From Parabacteroides sp. An277 (lineage in GTDB: Bacteria; Bacteroidota; Bacteroidia; Bacteroidales; Tannerellaceae): 64,000 nt of DNA. The DNA is taken from positions 1-64,000 of the forward strand of contig NZ_NFJB01000007.1 of assembly GCF_002159645.1 (NCBI RefSeq), in the 5' to 3' direction. The notes under the pieces were generated by a model. That model did not search any database. It saw only the letters and a list, made by a program, of their open reading frames with translations, and was not told the origin of the DNA. This document shows positions 16,883 to 24,992 of the stretch, in pieces (position 1 is the stretch's first letter; each line of letters begins with the position of its first letter). The position numbers were made by a program, and so were the translations under genes.

Positions 16883-18154
16883 TTATTCATTCGTAACGTA
16901 TTTCAAATTATAAATCGCTAAGAGTAACTCCATCTCATGAAGAATCTTGTTTTGAATAGCTGATTGCTCGGCATGAATGTCGCGCGTCAAGTCGGTACCA
17001 GACAAAGTCCCGTTCGCCATTTTCGCCTCTGAAGCTCGACGTACCGAAGCATGTAAAGCTATAATCTCATCATCATATTTCAATTGTTCGAAATAGGAAT
17101 CAATTGCCGAATTTCGTTGTGCAATATCTAAATCCGTATTGAAAATAAAGGTCTCTCGCGCGGCTTCGATGGAACGAATCGAAGTCTGTATCTTCGCTTG
17201 GTCGTTTTTCTTTGTCCAGAAATTACCAATATTCCATGAAAGCTTTACACCGGCCAAATAATATGCCTTAAAATCATCTTCCAACATATCCAAACCTGGC
17301 TTTCCATATCCTCCCGTCACAAACAATCCCAAGCGTGGCATTAATCCGGCTCGAATCCGCGCATCTTGAGCCTTCAAGTTTTGTATTTGCGCCTCATACA
17401 AAGCCAACTCCGGACGATTGTTTCTACCTACCAACGGACGTACTACCTCTGGACGCACAAATTCTGTCTTCTCTCCCATCTCTTCGCCTATCAGTTTTGA
17501 AAGCATTGAGACGTAAGCCCGCTTGGTATGCGCATATTGCGCTTCTTGTTGTTTAGCTTGGAGAAGGTCTACACGGAGGGCATCGAGGTCTGATTGGTTA
17601 GCAACACCATTTTCTATATAGGAAGAAACCTGCGCACAATGTCGTTCTAACTCCGCCTGCAACACTTGGTTTTGCTTTATTTGCGCATCGGCCAACAAGA
17701 TTCCAAAGAAAAGTTGATTCACGCGATCATTAATCGCATACAAACTCACATCCAAATCTTTACGCTCGACCTCTGCTTGCGTACGATGTACCTGTTTTTC
17801 CGAACGAACCATACCTCCATCCCAAATAGCTTGGTTCACATCAAGCGTCGCCTTATATTGATCTTGACTTACCGACGGGATTTCTATGCCTTCGAATCCC
17901 AACTCGGCTGGGTCGAAAGGTATTTTCGTCACATCCGATTGGTAAGAAGCTTGTGCCGAAAAGGAAATTTGCGGCAAATATCCTTTGGCGGCATTCGAAA
18001 GATTATACGCTTCGGTCTTTTCGATCAATCCATATCGCTGGATAAGCGGATAATTCGCTTGTGCTTTCCGATAGCACGTCTCGATGCTAAGCTGTGCCCA
18101 TGCAGGCACGCACATCAGTAATACGAAGAGTGAACAGATTGTCTTTGTTTTCAT
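16883..18154 (-). CDS. TolC-family outer-membrane efflux channel
   Basis: 423 residues: signal peptide about 1-20 (CVPAWAQ), then two TolC-type repeats of long helices and strands, with the family stretch PRLGLFVTGGYG and a C-terminal helical hairpin. It provides the outer-membrane exit for the exporter and is first in the operon. The promoter region contains a TetR-type operator (18189-18204) directly downstream of a -7 box (18207-18214), so binding there should block transcription. Confidence 0.9.
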   Translation of the reverse strand: MKTKTICSLFVLLMCVPAWAQLSIETCYRKAQANYPLIQRYGLIEKTEAYNLSNAAKGYLPQISFSAQASYQSDVTKIPFDPAELGFEGIEIPSVSQDQYKATLDVNQAIWDGGMVRSEKQVHRTQAEVERKDLDVSLYAINDRVNQLFFGILLADAQIKQNQVLQAELERHCAQVSSYIENGVANQSDLDALRVDLLQAKQQEAQYAHTKRAYVSMLSKLIGEEMGEKTEFVRPEVVRPLVGRNNRPELALYEAQIQNLKAQDARIRAGLMPRLGLFVTGGYGKPGLDMLEDDFKAYYLAGVKLSWNIGNFWTKKNDQAKIQTSIRSIEAARETFIFNTDLDIAQRNSAIDSYFEQLKYDDEIIALHASVRRASEAKMANGTLSGTDLTRDIHAEQSAIQNKILHEMELLLAIYNLKYVTNE

Positions 18155-18188
18155 TTTCTTATGCTGAATTATGTTTCGTCTTTCATGT

Positions 18189-18204
18189 TCGACAATTTTG
18201 TCGA
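18189..18204. promoter_or_regulatory. TetR-type operator upstream of the exporter operon
   Basis: TCGACAATTTTGTCGA has seven-base inverted arms around TT. An identical 16-mer occurs at 18868-18883 upstream of the TetR gene; the copies extend to a shared ATGTTCGACAATTTTGTCGA. The site lies between the -7 box and the tolC start. Confidence 0.85.
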
Positions 18205-18206
18205 TG

Positions 18207-18214
18207 CAAAGATA
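18207..18214 (-). promoter_or_regulatory. -7 box of the exporter operon
   Basis: TATCTTTG on the minus strand fits TAnnTTTG. It is two bases upstream of the operator, so repressor and RNA polymerase would compete. Confidence 0.7.
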
Positions 18215-18226
18215 AAAAAATTTCCA

Positions 18227-18841
18227 TTATGGACGCAACGCCTCTAAAATCAATTGCATATTATGTGTGCGATACGAGGCAAGCAACTTGGCCACTACCT
18301 CCGAATGAACGCCCTCTTTTCTTTGGCAAGCCACTATGGCTGTTAACGAAGCAGCGTCAAACGTAAGCAACAAAAAGATAAAATCTTCGAAAGATATCGG
18401 ACGGATTCGCCCGGCTTTTATCTCTTCTTCCAATCGTTCGCGTGCTTGCTGGATTGATCCAATCCGATTAAACAAATCAAGCAGTATCCCCCGATTCTCC
18501 GGTTTCAAAAGCATTTCAGACAAAAGGAAATAGGGCATCTGAGGAGATTGCGAGAAGATGTAACGATCACGTACCTCACGTATTCGATTCAACATTTCTT
18601 CGAACGATAAATTTTGCTTGAATACTCCTCTGAACAAAGGTACTATCTCGTCTGTCTTCCTTAATACCACGGCTTGAAATAAATTCTCTTTACTTCTATA
18701 ATAATAATGCAACATCGAATGCGCCACACCCGCCCGTCGAGCTATCGAAAGCATCTTCGCGCCGTTGTATCCCTTCTCTAAAAACTCGGCTTCTGCCGCT
18801 TCCAGGATAATTTGTTCTGTGTTTTGTTCGTTATACTTCAT
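18227..18841 (-). CDS. TetR-family repressor of the exporter operon
   Basis: 204 residues with an N-terminal TetR DNA-binding domain: ILEAAEAEFLEKGYNGAKML, then the recognition region RRAGVAHSMLHYYYRSKENL. The C-terminal helical domain should bind an inducer. The frame is open for 16 more codons upstream, but I chose the ATG at 18839-18841 because the longer version would run across the operator at 18868-18883. The gene reads in the same direction as the exporter and lies 72 bases before it. Two identical operators suggest it represses itself and the exporter. Confidence 0.9.
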   Translation of the reverse strand: MKYNEQNTEQIILEAAEAEFLEKGYNGAKMLSIARRAGVAHSMLHYYYRSKENLFQAVVLRKTDEIVPLFRGVFKQNLSFEEMLNRIREVRDRYIFSQSPQMPYFLLSEMLLKPENRGILLDLFNRIGSIQQARERLEEEIKAGRIRPISFEDFIFLLLTFDAASLTAIVACQRKEGVHSEVVAKLLASYRTHNMQLILEALRP

Positions 18842-18867
18842 CTTTAAATTTGTTTCATCTGTTATGT

Positions 18868-18883
18868 TCGACAATTTTGTCGA
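18868..18883. promoter_or_regulatory. TetR-type operator upstream of the repressor gene
   Basis: Second copy of TCGACAATTTTGTCGA, 26 bases upstream of the chosen repressor start. It supports autoregulation. Confidence 0.85.
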
Positions 18884-18896
18884 TATCATATAAAAT

Positions 18897-18935
18897 AAAA
18901 GTCCATCATTCGGACTACACCAATAATGGACTTTT
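18897..18935 (-). terminator. Terminator after tRNA-Pro
   Basis: AAAAGTCCAT (18897-18906) pairs with ATGGACTTTT (18926-18935), with further pairing inside. On the minus strand it follows the tRNA by nine bases and runs into TTTTATTTTATA. Confidence 0.85.
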
Positions 18936-18944
18936 CTTCATTTG

Positions 18945-19019
18945 TCGGGGTACCAGGATTCGAACCTGGGACCCCCTGCTCCCAAAGCAGGTGCGCTAAC
19001 CGGACTGCGCTACACCCCG
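18945..19019 (-). tRNA. tRNA-Pro (UGG)
   Basis: The minus strand folds as a full cloverleaf: acceptor CGGGGTG with TACCCCG and discriminator A, anticodon stem CCTGC/GCAGG with loop TTTGGGA (anticodon TGG), and T-arm GGTTCGAATCC. CCA is not encoded. A TACCTTTG box lies upstream at 19038-19045. Confidence 0.95.
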
Positions 19020-19037
19020 TTTTTCTCAAATGCGTTG

Positions 19038-19045
19038 CAAAGGTA
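19038..19045 (-). promoter_or_regulatory. -7 box of tRNA-Pro
   Basis: TACCTTTG on the minus strand, 18 bases before the mature tRNA 5' end. The remaining 240 bases to the next gene are AT-rich and show nothing else I can name. Confidence 0.6.
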
Positions 19046-19289
19046 GAGCTTTTGGATGAATTTTCCAAACATTTGTCGCTCTTTTTACTAAACTTTTTTC
19101 TAAACACATAATATCCAAACTATTACCGAATCAAAATTAGATAACTATAATTGGCGGAGAACATAGTTATATTTGTCAACATTTATACCTATGTCTTTTC
19201 AAAATCATAAGTACAAAAAAAATCTTCTTTGAACAAAACATTTTGCAACTAAGGGCTGTTTTATATACGTAAATCCTAAAACAAAAAGA

Positions 19290-21281
19290 ATGAAAACAAA
19301 TTTAAGCTCCCAAATTACGCTCACACGCATTCCGACCAAGTATTATCGGCCGGAGAACGCATTCGAGCATTCGGTTTTAACCCGTTTGGAAAAAGTACCT
19401 ACCACCATTTATGAATCCGCCGAAGAGGGTTCGTTTGCAATCGCCAAAGAAATCGCCCTCCAAATCCGGAAGAAACAAGGAGCGGGTCAGCCGTTCGTGT
19501 TGGCTTTGCCTGGAGGACGCTCGCCGGAAAGCGTATATAAAGAATTAGTTCGTATGCATCGGGAAGACCAATTAAGTTTCCAAAACGTCGTGGTATTCTT
19601 AGAATATGAATTTTATCCTCTTGCCAATTTGAATTCGGGTGTCTTTGCGCATATCAAGAATGAACTACTCGACCATGTGGATATTCTTCCTGAAAACATC
19701 CATTATCCGGATGGACAGATGCCGAAAGATGCTATCCTTGATTTCTGCGCTTCCTACGAAGGGAAAATCGCTTCGCTGGGCGGTATTGATTGCATGTTGT
19801 TGGGCATCGGGCCGAGCAGCAACATCATGTTCAATTCGGCTGGAACACTTCAAAGTTCGCGCACCCGGCTGGTGCTTCTCGAAGGAGCGGCCCGCAAAGA
19901 AGCTGCAGCTACATTCGCTTCGACCGACAATGTCCCGGCCGGTGTCATCACCATGGGTATTTCCAATGTATTGAAGGCGAAGAGCGTCATCCTCATGGCT
20001 TGGGGCGACGATAAAGCGAGCGTGATAGCCAATACGATTGAAGGAAAAATCAGTGATGCTATCCCTTCCACCTATTTGCAAATCCATCCGAACGCAAAAG
20101 CTATCGTAGATTTGACGGCTGCCTACGATTTGACCCGTATCAGCCATCCTTGGTTAGTAACGACTTGCGAATGGGATAATAAACTCATCCGCCGTGCCAT
20201 CGTCTGGCTTTGCCAACGGACAGGCAAACCTATCCTCAAGCTCACCAACCGCGACTATAGCGAAAACAGCTTGGGTGAACTTTTAGCGTTGTATGGCTCA
20301 GCATACAATGTAAACATCAAAATTTTCAATGACATCCAACACACAATCACGGGCTGGCCTGGCGGAAAACCCAATGCCGATGATACCGACCGGCCTGAGC
20401 GTGCAACACCTTATCCCAAACGGGTGATTATTTTCAGTCCGCATCCCGACGATGATGTGATTTCGATGGGCGGTACATTCCGTCGGCTTTGCGACCAGCA
20501 TCATGACGTGCATGTGGCATACCAAACATCGGGTAATATCGCAGTGGGCGACGAAGAGGTCATCCGTTATTGCGAGTACTTGCGCGATGTATGCAACAAA
20601 TATTCCCCTGAAAATACAGCCGTAAAGGAGAAAGCGGAAGAGATTATACATTATCTACGCTACGAAAAAGTGGAAGGAAACCAGGCCGAACGTCCGGATG
20701 TCCTCTTTATGAAAGGTACCATCCGCCGCGAAGAAGCACGACATGCTTGCCGCTATACGGGTATCAAAGACGAGAACCATATCCATTTCCTCGACCTTCC
20801 GTTCTACGAAACGGGGTTAGTCAAGAAAAATCCGATTAGTGAAGCGGATAAGGACATCATCAAAAAGCTTTTGGAAGAGTTGAAGCCCGACCAGATTTTC
20901 GTTGCGGGCGATTTGGCCGACCCGCACGGGACGCATAAAGTCTGCCTTGATGCTATCCTCGCTGCCGTGGATGAAATCAAAGACGAAGAATGGATGCTCA
21001 ATTGCCGCATCTGGATGTACCGCGGCGCATGGGCGGAATGGGAAATGGACCACATCGAAATGGCCGTACCTATTTCTCCGGAAGAACTGCGCCACAAACG
21101 GAATGCAATATTAAAGCACCAGTCGCAAGCCGAAAGCGCACCTTATCTGGGCGACGACGAACGTCTCTTCTGGCAACGCGCCGAAGACCGAAACCGCGCG
21201 ACGGCCGAACTTTACCATCAGCTCGGACTCGCCTCCTACGAGGCTATGGAAGCCTTCGTACAGTATATCCCTGTGAGGTAA
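19290..21281 (+). CDS. NagB-like protein fused to a PIG-L (LmbE-type) deacetylase domain
   Basis: 663 residues in two domains. About 40-310 follows glucosamine-6-phosphate deaminase (LALPGGRSPESVYKELV; GVITMGISNVLKAKSVIL). About 375-600 is a PIG-L/LmbE deacetylase with the zinc motif PHPDDD (384-389) and a DPHGTHK motif further on. Long NagB-PIG-L proteins are common in Bacteroidales. In this copy the deaminase catalytic positions differ from E. coli NagB: the FNMDEY stretch reads FLEYEF (103-108), and GNDGHIAFNEPA reads GPSSNIMFNSAG, so Asp72, Asp141, His143 and Glu148 equivalents are all replaced. The deacetylase half looks intact. Amino-sugar deacetylation is the safer inference. Confidence 0.88.
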   Translation: MKTNLSSQITLTRIPTKYYRPENAFEHSVLTRLEKVPTTIYESAEEGSFAIAKEIALQIRKKQGAGQPFVLALPGGRSPESVYKELVRMHREDQLSFQNVVVFLEYEFYPLANLNSGVFAHIKNELLDHVDILPENIHYPDGQMPKDAILDFCASYEGKIASLGGIDCMLLGIGPSSNIMFNSAGTLQSSRTRLVLLEGAARKEAAATFASTDNVPAGVITMGISNVLKAKSVILMAWGDDKASVIANTIEGKISDAIPSTYLQIHPNAKAIVDLTAAYDLTRISHPWLVTTCEWDNKLIRRAIVWLCQRTGKPILKLTNRDYSENSLGELLALYGSAYNVNIKIFNDIQHTITGWPGGKPNADDTDRPERATPYPKRVIIFSPHPDDDVISMGGTFRRLCDQHHDVHVAYQTSGNIAVGDEEVIRYCEYLRDVCNKYSPENTAVKEKAEEIIHYLRYEKVEGNQAERPDVLFMKGTIRREEARHACRYTGIKDENHIHFLDLPFYETGLVKKNPISEADKDIIKKLLEELKPDQIFVAGDLADPHGTHKVCLDAILAAVDEIKDEEWMLNCRIWMYRGAWAEWEMDHIEMAVPISPEELRHKRNAILKHQSQAESAPYLGDDERLFWQRAEDRNRATAELYHQLGLASYEAMEAFVQYIPVR

Positions 21282-21309
21282 AACCTTCCGGAGAGATAGG
21301 AATAGTATG

Positions 21310-21362
21310 TAACTAAAAATCCCTGCCCTAGGTTGTAGAACTTTTGGCAGGGATTTTAGTTA
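21310..21362. terminator. Bidirectional terminator
   Basis: TAACTAAAAATCCCTGCC (21310-21327) pairs with GGCAGGGATTTTAGTTA (21346-21362). It serves the NagB-like gene on the plus strand and includes the stop codon of the converging gene. Confidence 0.85.
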
Positions 21363-22628
21363 CTCGTAATATTCCAACGTGCGTTGCCAGTCCATGTATT
21401 TGGCTTCGGAATCGCACCGGAGCGAAGTCCAATTGCCTTGTGCGTCGTATTGATATTTTATTTCGTATTGCCGGGCATTTTTTGCACCGTCGGAAAAGGA
21501 TGTCTGTTCCTGGATGTGGCTGATGTTCCCTTGCCCGTTCCGGGTGAAGCGGACTGTGACGAGCCATTCATTTCCCTCCCCATCATCTTCTTGGTATGAA
21601 ATACCGGAACAAGTTCCGGTTTCCGCATACGCATATTTGACAGGGAAATAGAGATTATCTTCCAACACTTTCCCATCGTCCCCGAACACGAAACGATTGT
21701 CCTTGTCTTTGAAAACCGTATACTCTTTCGTAGAGGAACCATCTTCATATTCTTCCGTGATTTTGTATCGCTTCCCGTCTTGGTAGCTGAAATGATACCG
21801 CCAGAAGGGCGTTTCTACATATTCCAACATGCCGGCTTCGTTGAATCGGTAGAGATGGGTTTGCGCCTTCCCGTTCGGGTTCCCATCGATCCGCTTTTCC
21901 TGGATTTGCCTCACCTTCCCGGCAAGCCCCATGCGCGACAGGTCGTTCCCGTCGTCTGGAATATAGGATATGAGCACGGGGGAATAGGACATGCCACTCA
22001 GCTGAACCAGCGGGTCGACGAGCGGATGCGCCGGATGCGGCATGGGCCTCGTCATCGCTATCGGCGGCCTTCTAAGGATAGGTAAATTGTACACTTTAAT
22101 CGGATCGGAACCGCGCAAGTTCAGGCGGGGACAGTTAATGTTCAAATGCAACCGCCGGAACATCTGCACCTCTTCGGGGACATCCTTGATTTGCACGCTC
22201 AGTTTGATGGGCACCTCGGTCGGGAAAAGCCCGGCGGCGGAAGTGGCCGAAACCCATTCGCCATCTGCCACGCGCACCTGCATGGCGTATTGCGTGCCCG
22301 CGTCGTCGATTGCTACATTATTATAAGGCATGAAATCGAGCGTGGCGTCTGCCCCATAATTCACGACATAAAAATCCATCAAAACGGTCGTAGAGGAAGC
22401 GATGCAGCGTTCGCAACTGATTTCCAAATCCGGATGCGGGGACTCGATTCGGAATCCTTTCACGGCTTTCCGCCTGCTGCGTTGCGTATTCTGTCCGCCA
22501 AACAAACGGTCTGCGCTTTCCAATGCTTGGTTTGTTTTTTCCAACCCCTTTACCACTTTGTCCAAAAAGCCCTGCGCTTCCATTTCACCCACCGGAAGAG
22601 CCCCCAGCAACATGGACAAACCCATCAT
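21360..22628 (-). CDS. Secreted protein of unknown function with YD/RHS-like C-terminal strands
   Basis: 422 residues from the first usable ATG. I do not recognise a named family. The N-terminal 19 residues look like the hydrophobic part of a signal peptide without its basic start. The middle (about 70-190) is a beta-rich domain; the C-terminal half has tyrosine-rich strands (LYRFNEAGMLEYVET, EIKYQYDAQGNWTSL) like YD/RHS-type repeats. Just upstream, an ATG at 22643-22645 begins MKKSGL and stops. If the A7 tract at 22636-22642 held eight A residues, it would read MKKKWFMMGLSMLLGA in frame, a perfect signal peptide. So the true start is probably there, with a frameshift, slippage or sequence error in the tract. 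Confidence 0.65.
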   Translation of the reverse strand: MMGLSMLLGALPVGEMEAQGFLDKVVKGLEKTNQALESADRLFGGQNTQRSRRKAVKGFRIESPHPDLEISCERCIASSTTVLMDFYVVNYGADATLDFMPYNNVAIDDAGTQYAMQVRVADGEWVSATSAAGLFPTEVPIKLSVQIKDVPEEVQMFRRLHLNINCPRLNLRGSDPIKVYNLPILRRPPIAMTRPMPHPAHPLVDPLVQLSGMSYSPVLISYIPDDGNDLSRMGLAGKVRQIQEKRIDGNPNGKAQTHLYRFNEAGMLEYVETPFWRYHFSYQDGKRYKITEEYEDGSSTKEYTVFKDKDNRFVFGDDGKVLEDNLYFPVKYAYAETGTCSGISYQEDDGEGNEWLVTVRFTRNGQGNISHIQEQTSFSDGAKNARQYEIKYQYDAQGNWTSLRCDSEAKYMDWQRTLEYYE

Positions 22629-22825
22629 AAACCACTTTTTTTCATATTTAGTTCTTTTGCTCCGTACAATTCCCCAATACGGATGGTTGTTATTCTATGT
22701 TTAGATTAGCATATAAATAAAAAAGCGTGGGAATTGTACCAAAACCTGTTCTCTGCCAAGAAACAAGACGTCTAAGTAAACACCTTTTCACAATATGTCC
22801 GTCTCCTTTTTGCGGGAGACAGAGG

Positions 22826-22833
22826 CAAAGGTA
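22826..22833 (-). promoter_or_regulatory. Possible -7 box for the secreted-protein gene
   Basis: TACCTTTG on the minus strand. It would give a leader of about 180 bases that contains a GTCTCC/GGAGAC hairpin. The distance makes the assignment tentative. Confidence 0.4.
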
Positions 22834-22884
22834 CGAAACATTATTTTAATAAGTGCAAATTTTTAGAAAGAATTTTGCATTTAT

Positions 22885-23116
22885 CCACGGCTCTTTCATT
22901 TAAAAAAGCGGTAACCTTGTAGATCCTAAGGGAACTGGTTCGGAACGCTTGTAGCTGCAGGCCTCGCTCCGCTTCGACCAGCAGCTATGCACAGAAGTCC
23001 TCTTCAAGGACTGTTTTATTACCTATATCGTGCCTCGAAGAGGCGCAATTGTCAAGTAGCCGTAGGTCGAAGCGGAGCGAGGCCTGCGGTATCCAATTTA
23101 AATGAAAGAGCCGTGG
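22885..23116. repeat. Nested inverted-repeat element (232 bp)
   Basis: The outer arms are perfect 20-base inverted repeats (22885-22904 and 23097-23116, starting CCACGGCTCTTTCATTT). Inner arms are perfect 23-base inverted repeats (22957-22979 and 23065-23087, core GGCCTCGCTCCGCTTCGACC). The flanks CATTTAT and CATTCAT resemble a decayed short target duplication. It has no coding frame. It looks like a non-autonomous miniature element. Confidence 0.75.
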
Positions 23117-23161
23117 CATTCATCTCCATTGAAAACACTAACCGGACGGTGAAACCGTCTC

Positions 23162-23344
23162 ACCATGCTTAACCGGCTGGTGACGCGAAGCGGCACCTGC
23201 GGTAGCCGATGTCCCCACGATCCCGACCCCAGCGGGGTCGAACAGGGCGGACACGAAGAGGTTCGACCCCTTCGAGGTCGAGACCATGGGGCGGACTTTG
23301 ACCGCAGGTGCCGCTGGCGCGTCACACAGCGGTTAAGCATGGTT
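23162..23344. repeat. Large imperfect inverted repeat (183 bp)
   Basis: 23162-23203 (ACCATGCTTAACCG to CACCTGCGGT) pairs almost fully with 23301-23344 over about 42 bases. The centre holds smaller hairpins, including GACCCCAGCGGGGTC. A further GACGGTGAAACCGTC hairpin overlaps the left end. It is non-coding and GC-rich compared with its surroundings. Confidence 0.75.
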
Positions 23345-23402
23345 AGACCTCTTGCGAGGTCTCCCGCGCCCGTAACTATATATAAGGTAAGGCGTATCCG
23401 CG

Positions 23403-23646
23403 TGACAAGCCGGAAGAGCCGGCAGCTCCAGCGTGTTGTCGCATGACAAGCAGGAAGAGCTGGCGGCTCCAGCGTGTTGTTGCGTGACAAGTAGAAAGAG
23501 CTGGCGGCTCCGGTGCGTTGTCGCGTGACAAGTAGGAAGAGCCGGCAGCTCCGGTGTATTGTCGCGTGACAAGCCGGAAGAGCCGGCAGCTCCGGTGTAT
23601 TGTCGCGTGACAAGTAGAAAGAGCTGGCGGCTCTGGTGCGTTGTCG
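23403..23646. repeat. 41-bp tandem array D (six copies)
   Basis: TGACAAG recurs at 23403, 23444, 23485, 23526, 23567 and 23608, exactly 41 bases apart. Each unit has GAGCC or GAGCT, a five-base spacer and GGCTC or AGCTC (a short hairpin). The junction TTGTCGCGTGACAA is a second inverted repeat. The array ends 100 bases before the DUF6261-like gene. It is open in several frames on the minus strand, but the frames cycle because 41 is not a multiple of three, so coding is unlikely. Confidence 0.95.
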
Positions 23647-23745
23647 AAATGAAAAATATAAAAAATCAAAAATTTGATGCTTCATCGTTTGTGTTCCGGG
23701 GAAATATGTTTAATTTCGAGACGTTGATTAAAAAAATATTTTGTC

Positions 23746-24828
23746 ATGAAAGTAAAACAGATAGACGAAATTCGCACAGAGGGCTTTGACAATGGAGCCC
23801 ATTTTGCATACCACACTACGGTATTGGGCTGGGTAAAGGCGGATGCTACGATTTCGGCCAAGTGCCCCAAATTTATAAATCCTTATGATACGTCGTTGGC
23901 GGAAGAGGATCGCGTAATGAAAACTTCAACTAAAAGTCTGCTGAGTGACGATATTGCGGCATCAGACCGGTTGCGCGACGAACTTTACCGTTCGTACCGG
24001 GATATGGTGAAGGCCATGAATGGCATTTCAATTCCAGAAATGGCCGAGGCGGCTAAAATCCTACAGCAGCATATCAAAGACTACAAAATTGACGTGCAGG
24101 CGCAACTGGATAAGGAAACGGGTAATTTATTGAACTTTACGAACGATTTGAAAGGTAAATATGCAGAACAAGTAGCCGCGTTGAACCTGACGAATATCGT
24201 GGATAAACTGGCCGAGGCAAACGAGCAGACCGCCGAATTGCTTCGCCAGCGGGATATCGAAAACAAAAGCCGCGAGATAGGCGCTACAAAGCGTGTCCGG
24301 GCAGAGGTGGATGAGGCATACCGCCAATTGATTCAAGTAATTAATGCATACGCTTTGATTGAAGGAGATGCAGATTATGCCGATTTTATCGACCAAATGA
24401 ACTCCCTGATCCGTCGCTATAGGCAACAAGTGTTAGGCCAAACGTCGGGCAATAAGAAGCCGGATGAGGGCGGCGACGAACCCACTCCCGAACCTGTCAC
24501 TCCCGAAATTACGGCCGTCTACCAAAAGGAAGAGGGCGACCCGGAAAATCCGCATCGCATCGAGCGAGGCAAACAAACCGGCGTAAACTATAAAGGCTTT
24601 ACGCTGAAGGGACAAGATGGTACGCTGGAACACGTCATCGGGCTCGTCAATGATTATGATTATGTCGAATGGATTAAGCCAGAGACCATCAGCAATGTCA
24701 CGGAGACCAGCTGCGAATTTACCATGGTCCCTGATTTAACGGAAGGACAATACAAAGTCCGCATCGAAACCTACGACGGCGGCAGTCCGCTGGTGGTGGA
24801 ATATCCGGAGCCCATCACGTTATGGTAA
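23746..24828 (+). CDS. DUF6261-like helical protein with C-terminal Ig-like domain
   Basis: 360 residues, no signal peptide. Residues 1-230 are mostly helical with coiled-coil character and fit, from memory, the Bacteroidales DUF6261 family. A Pro/Glu-rich linker (DEGGDEPTPEPVTPE, about 240-256) leads to a beta-rich domain (about 257-360) similar to the Ig-like DUF4469 fold that caps HU-like proteins. Its function is unknown. The gene stands alone in a repeat-rich kilobase. Its last 66 bases are about 74% identical to a broken stretch at 45688-45753, so a related gene has decayed elsewhere in the window. Confidence 0.75.
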   Translation: MKVKQIDEIRTEGFDNGAHFAYHTTVLGWVKADATISAKCPKFINPYDTSLAEEDRVMKTSTKSLLSDDIAASDRLRDELYRSYRDMVKAMNGISIPEMAEAAKILQQHIKDYKIDVQAQLDKETGNLLNFTNDLKGKYAEQVAALNLTNIVDKLAEANEQTAELLRQRDIENKSREIGATKRVRAEVDEAYRQLIQVINAYALIEGDADYADFIDQMNSLIRRYRQQVLGQTSGNKKPDEGGDEPTPEPVTPEITAVYQKEEGDPENPHRIERGKQTGVNYKGFTLKGQDGTLEHVIGLVNDYDYVEWIKPETISNVTETSCEFTMVPDLTEGQYKVRIETYDGGSPLVVEYPEPITLW

Positions 24829-24873
24829 TGGACAATTGAGAATTGACAATTGACAATTAAAATATGCTTGTAG

Positions 24874-24895
24874 GGGCGGACACGCGGGTCCGCCC
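24874..24895 (+). terminator. Terminator of the DUF6261-like gene
   Basis: GGGCGGAC pairs with GTCCGCCC, followed by TTTTTTT. It is preceded by a run of TTGACAATT motifs (24841-24859). Confidence 0.85.
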
Positions 24896-24942
24896 TTTTT
24901 TTGTACCTGATTGTTTTCCATAAAAACGTTGAAACGCAGAAA

Positions 24943-24962
24943 GGCGGACACCCAGGTCCGCC
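24943..24962 (-). terminator. Terminator of grpE-dnaJ
   Basis: GGCGGAC pairs with GTCCGCC 30 bases past the dnaJ stop codon. With the previous hairpin it forms a larger 14-base inverted repeat (24868-24881 and 24956-24969, TTGTAGGGGCGGAC). Confidence 0.65.
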
Positions 24963-24992
24963 CCTACAAACGGGAAAAATTCCCTATTTCCT

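Noticed and set aside
18842-18889. Longer form of the TetR repressor starting at 18889
   Set aside because: The extension would encode the operator sequence itself; the shorter start leaves the operator in the promoter region.
23098-23685. 195-codon minus-strand frame over array D
   Set aside because: It is open only because the repeat lacks stop codons; similar frames are open in other registers, and it runs through an inverted repeat.
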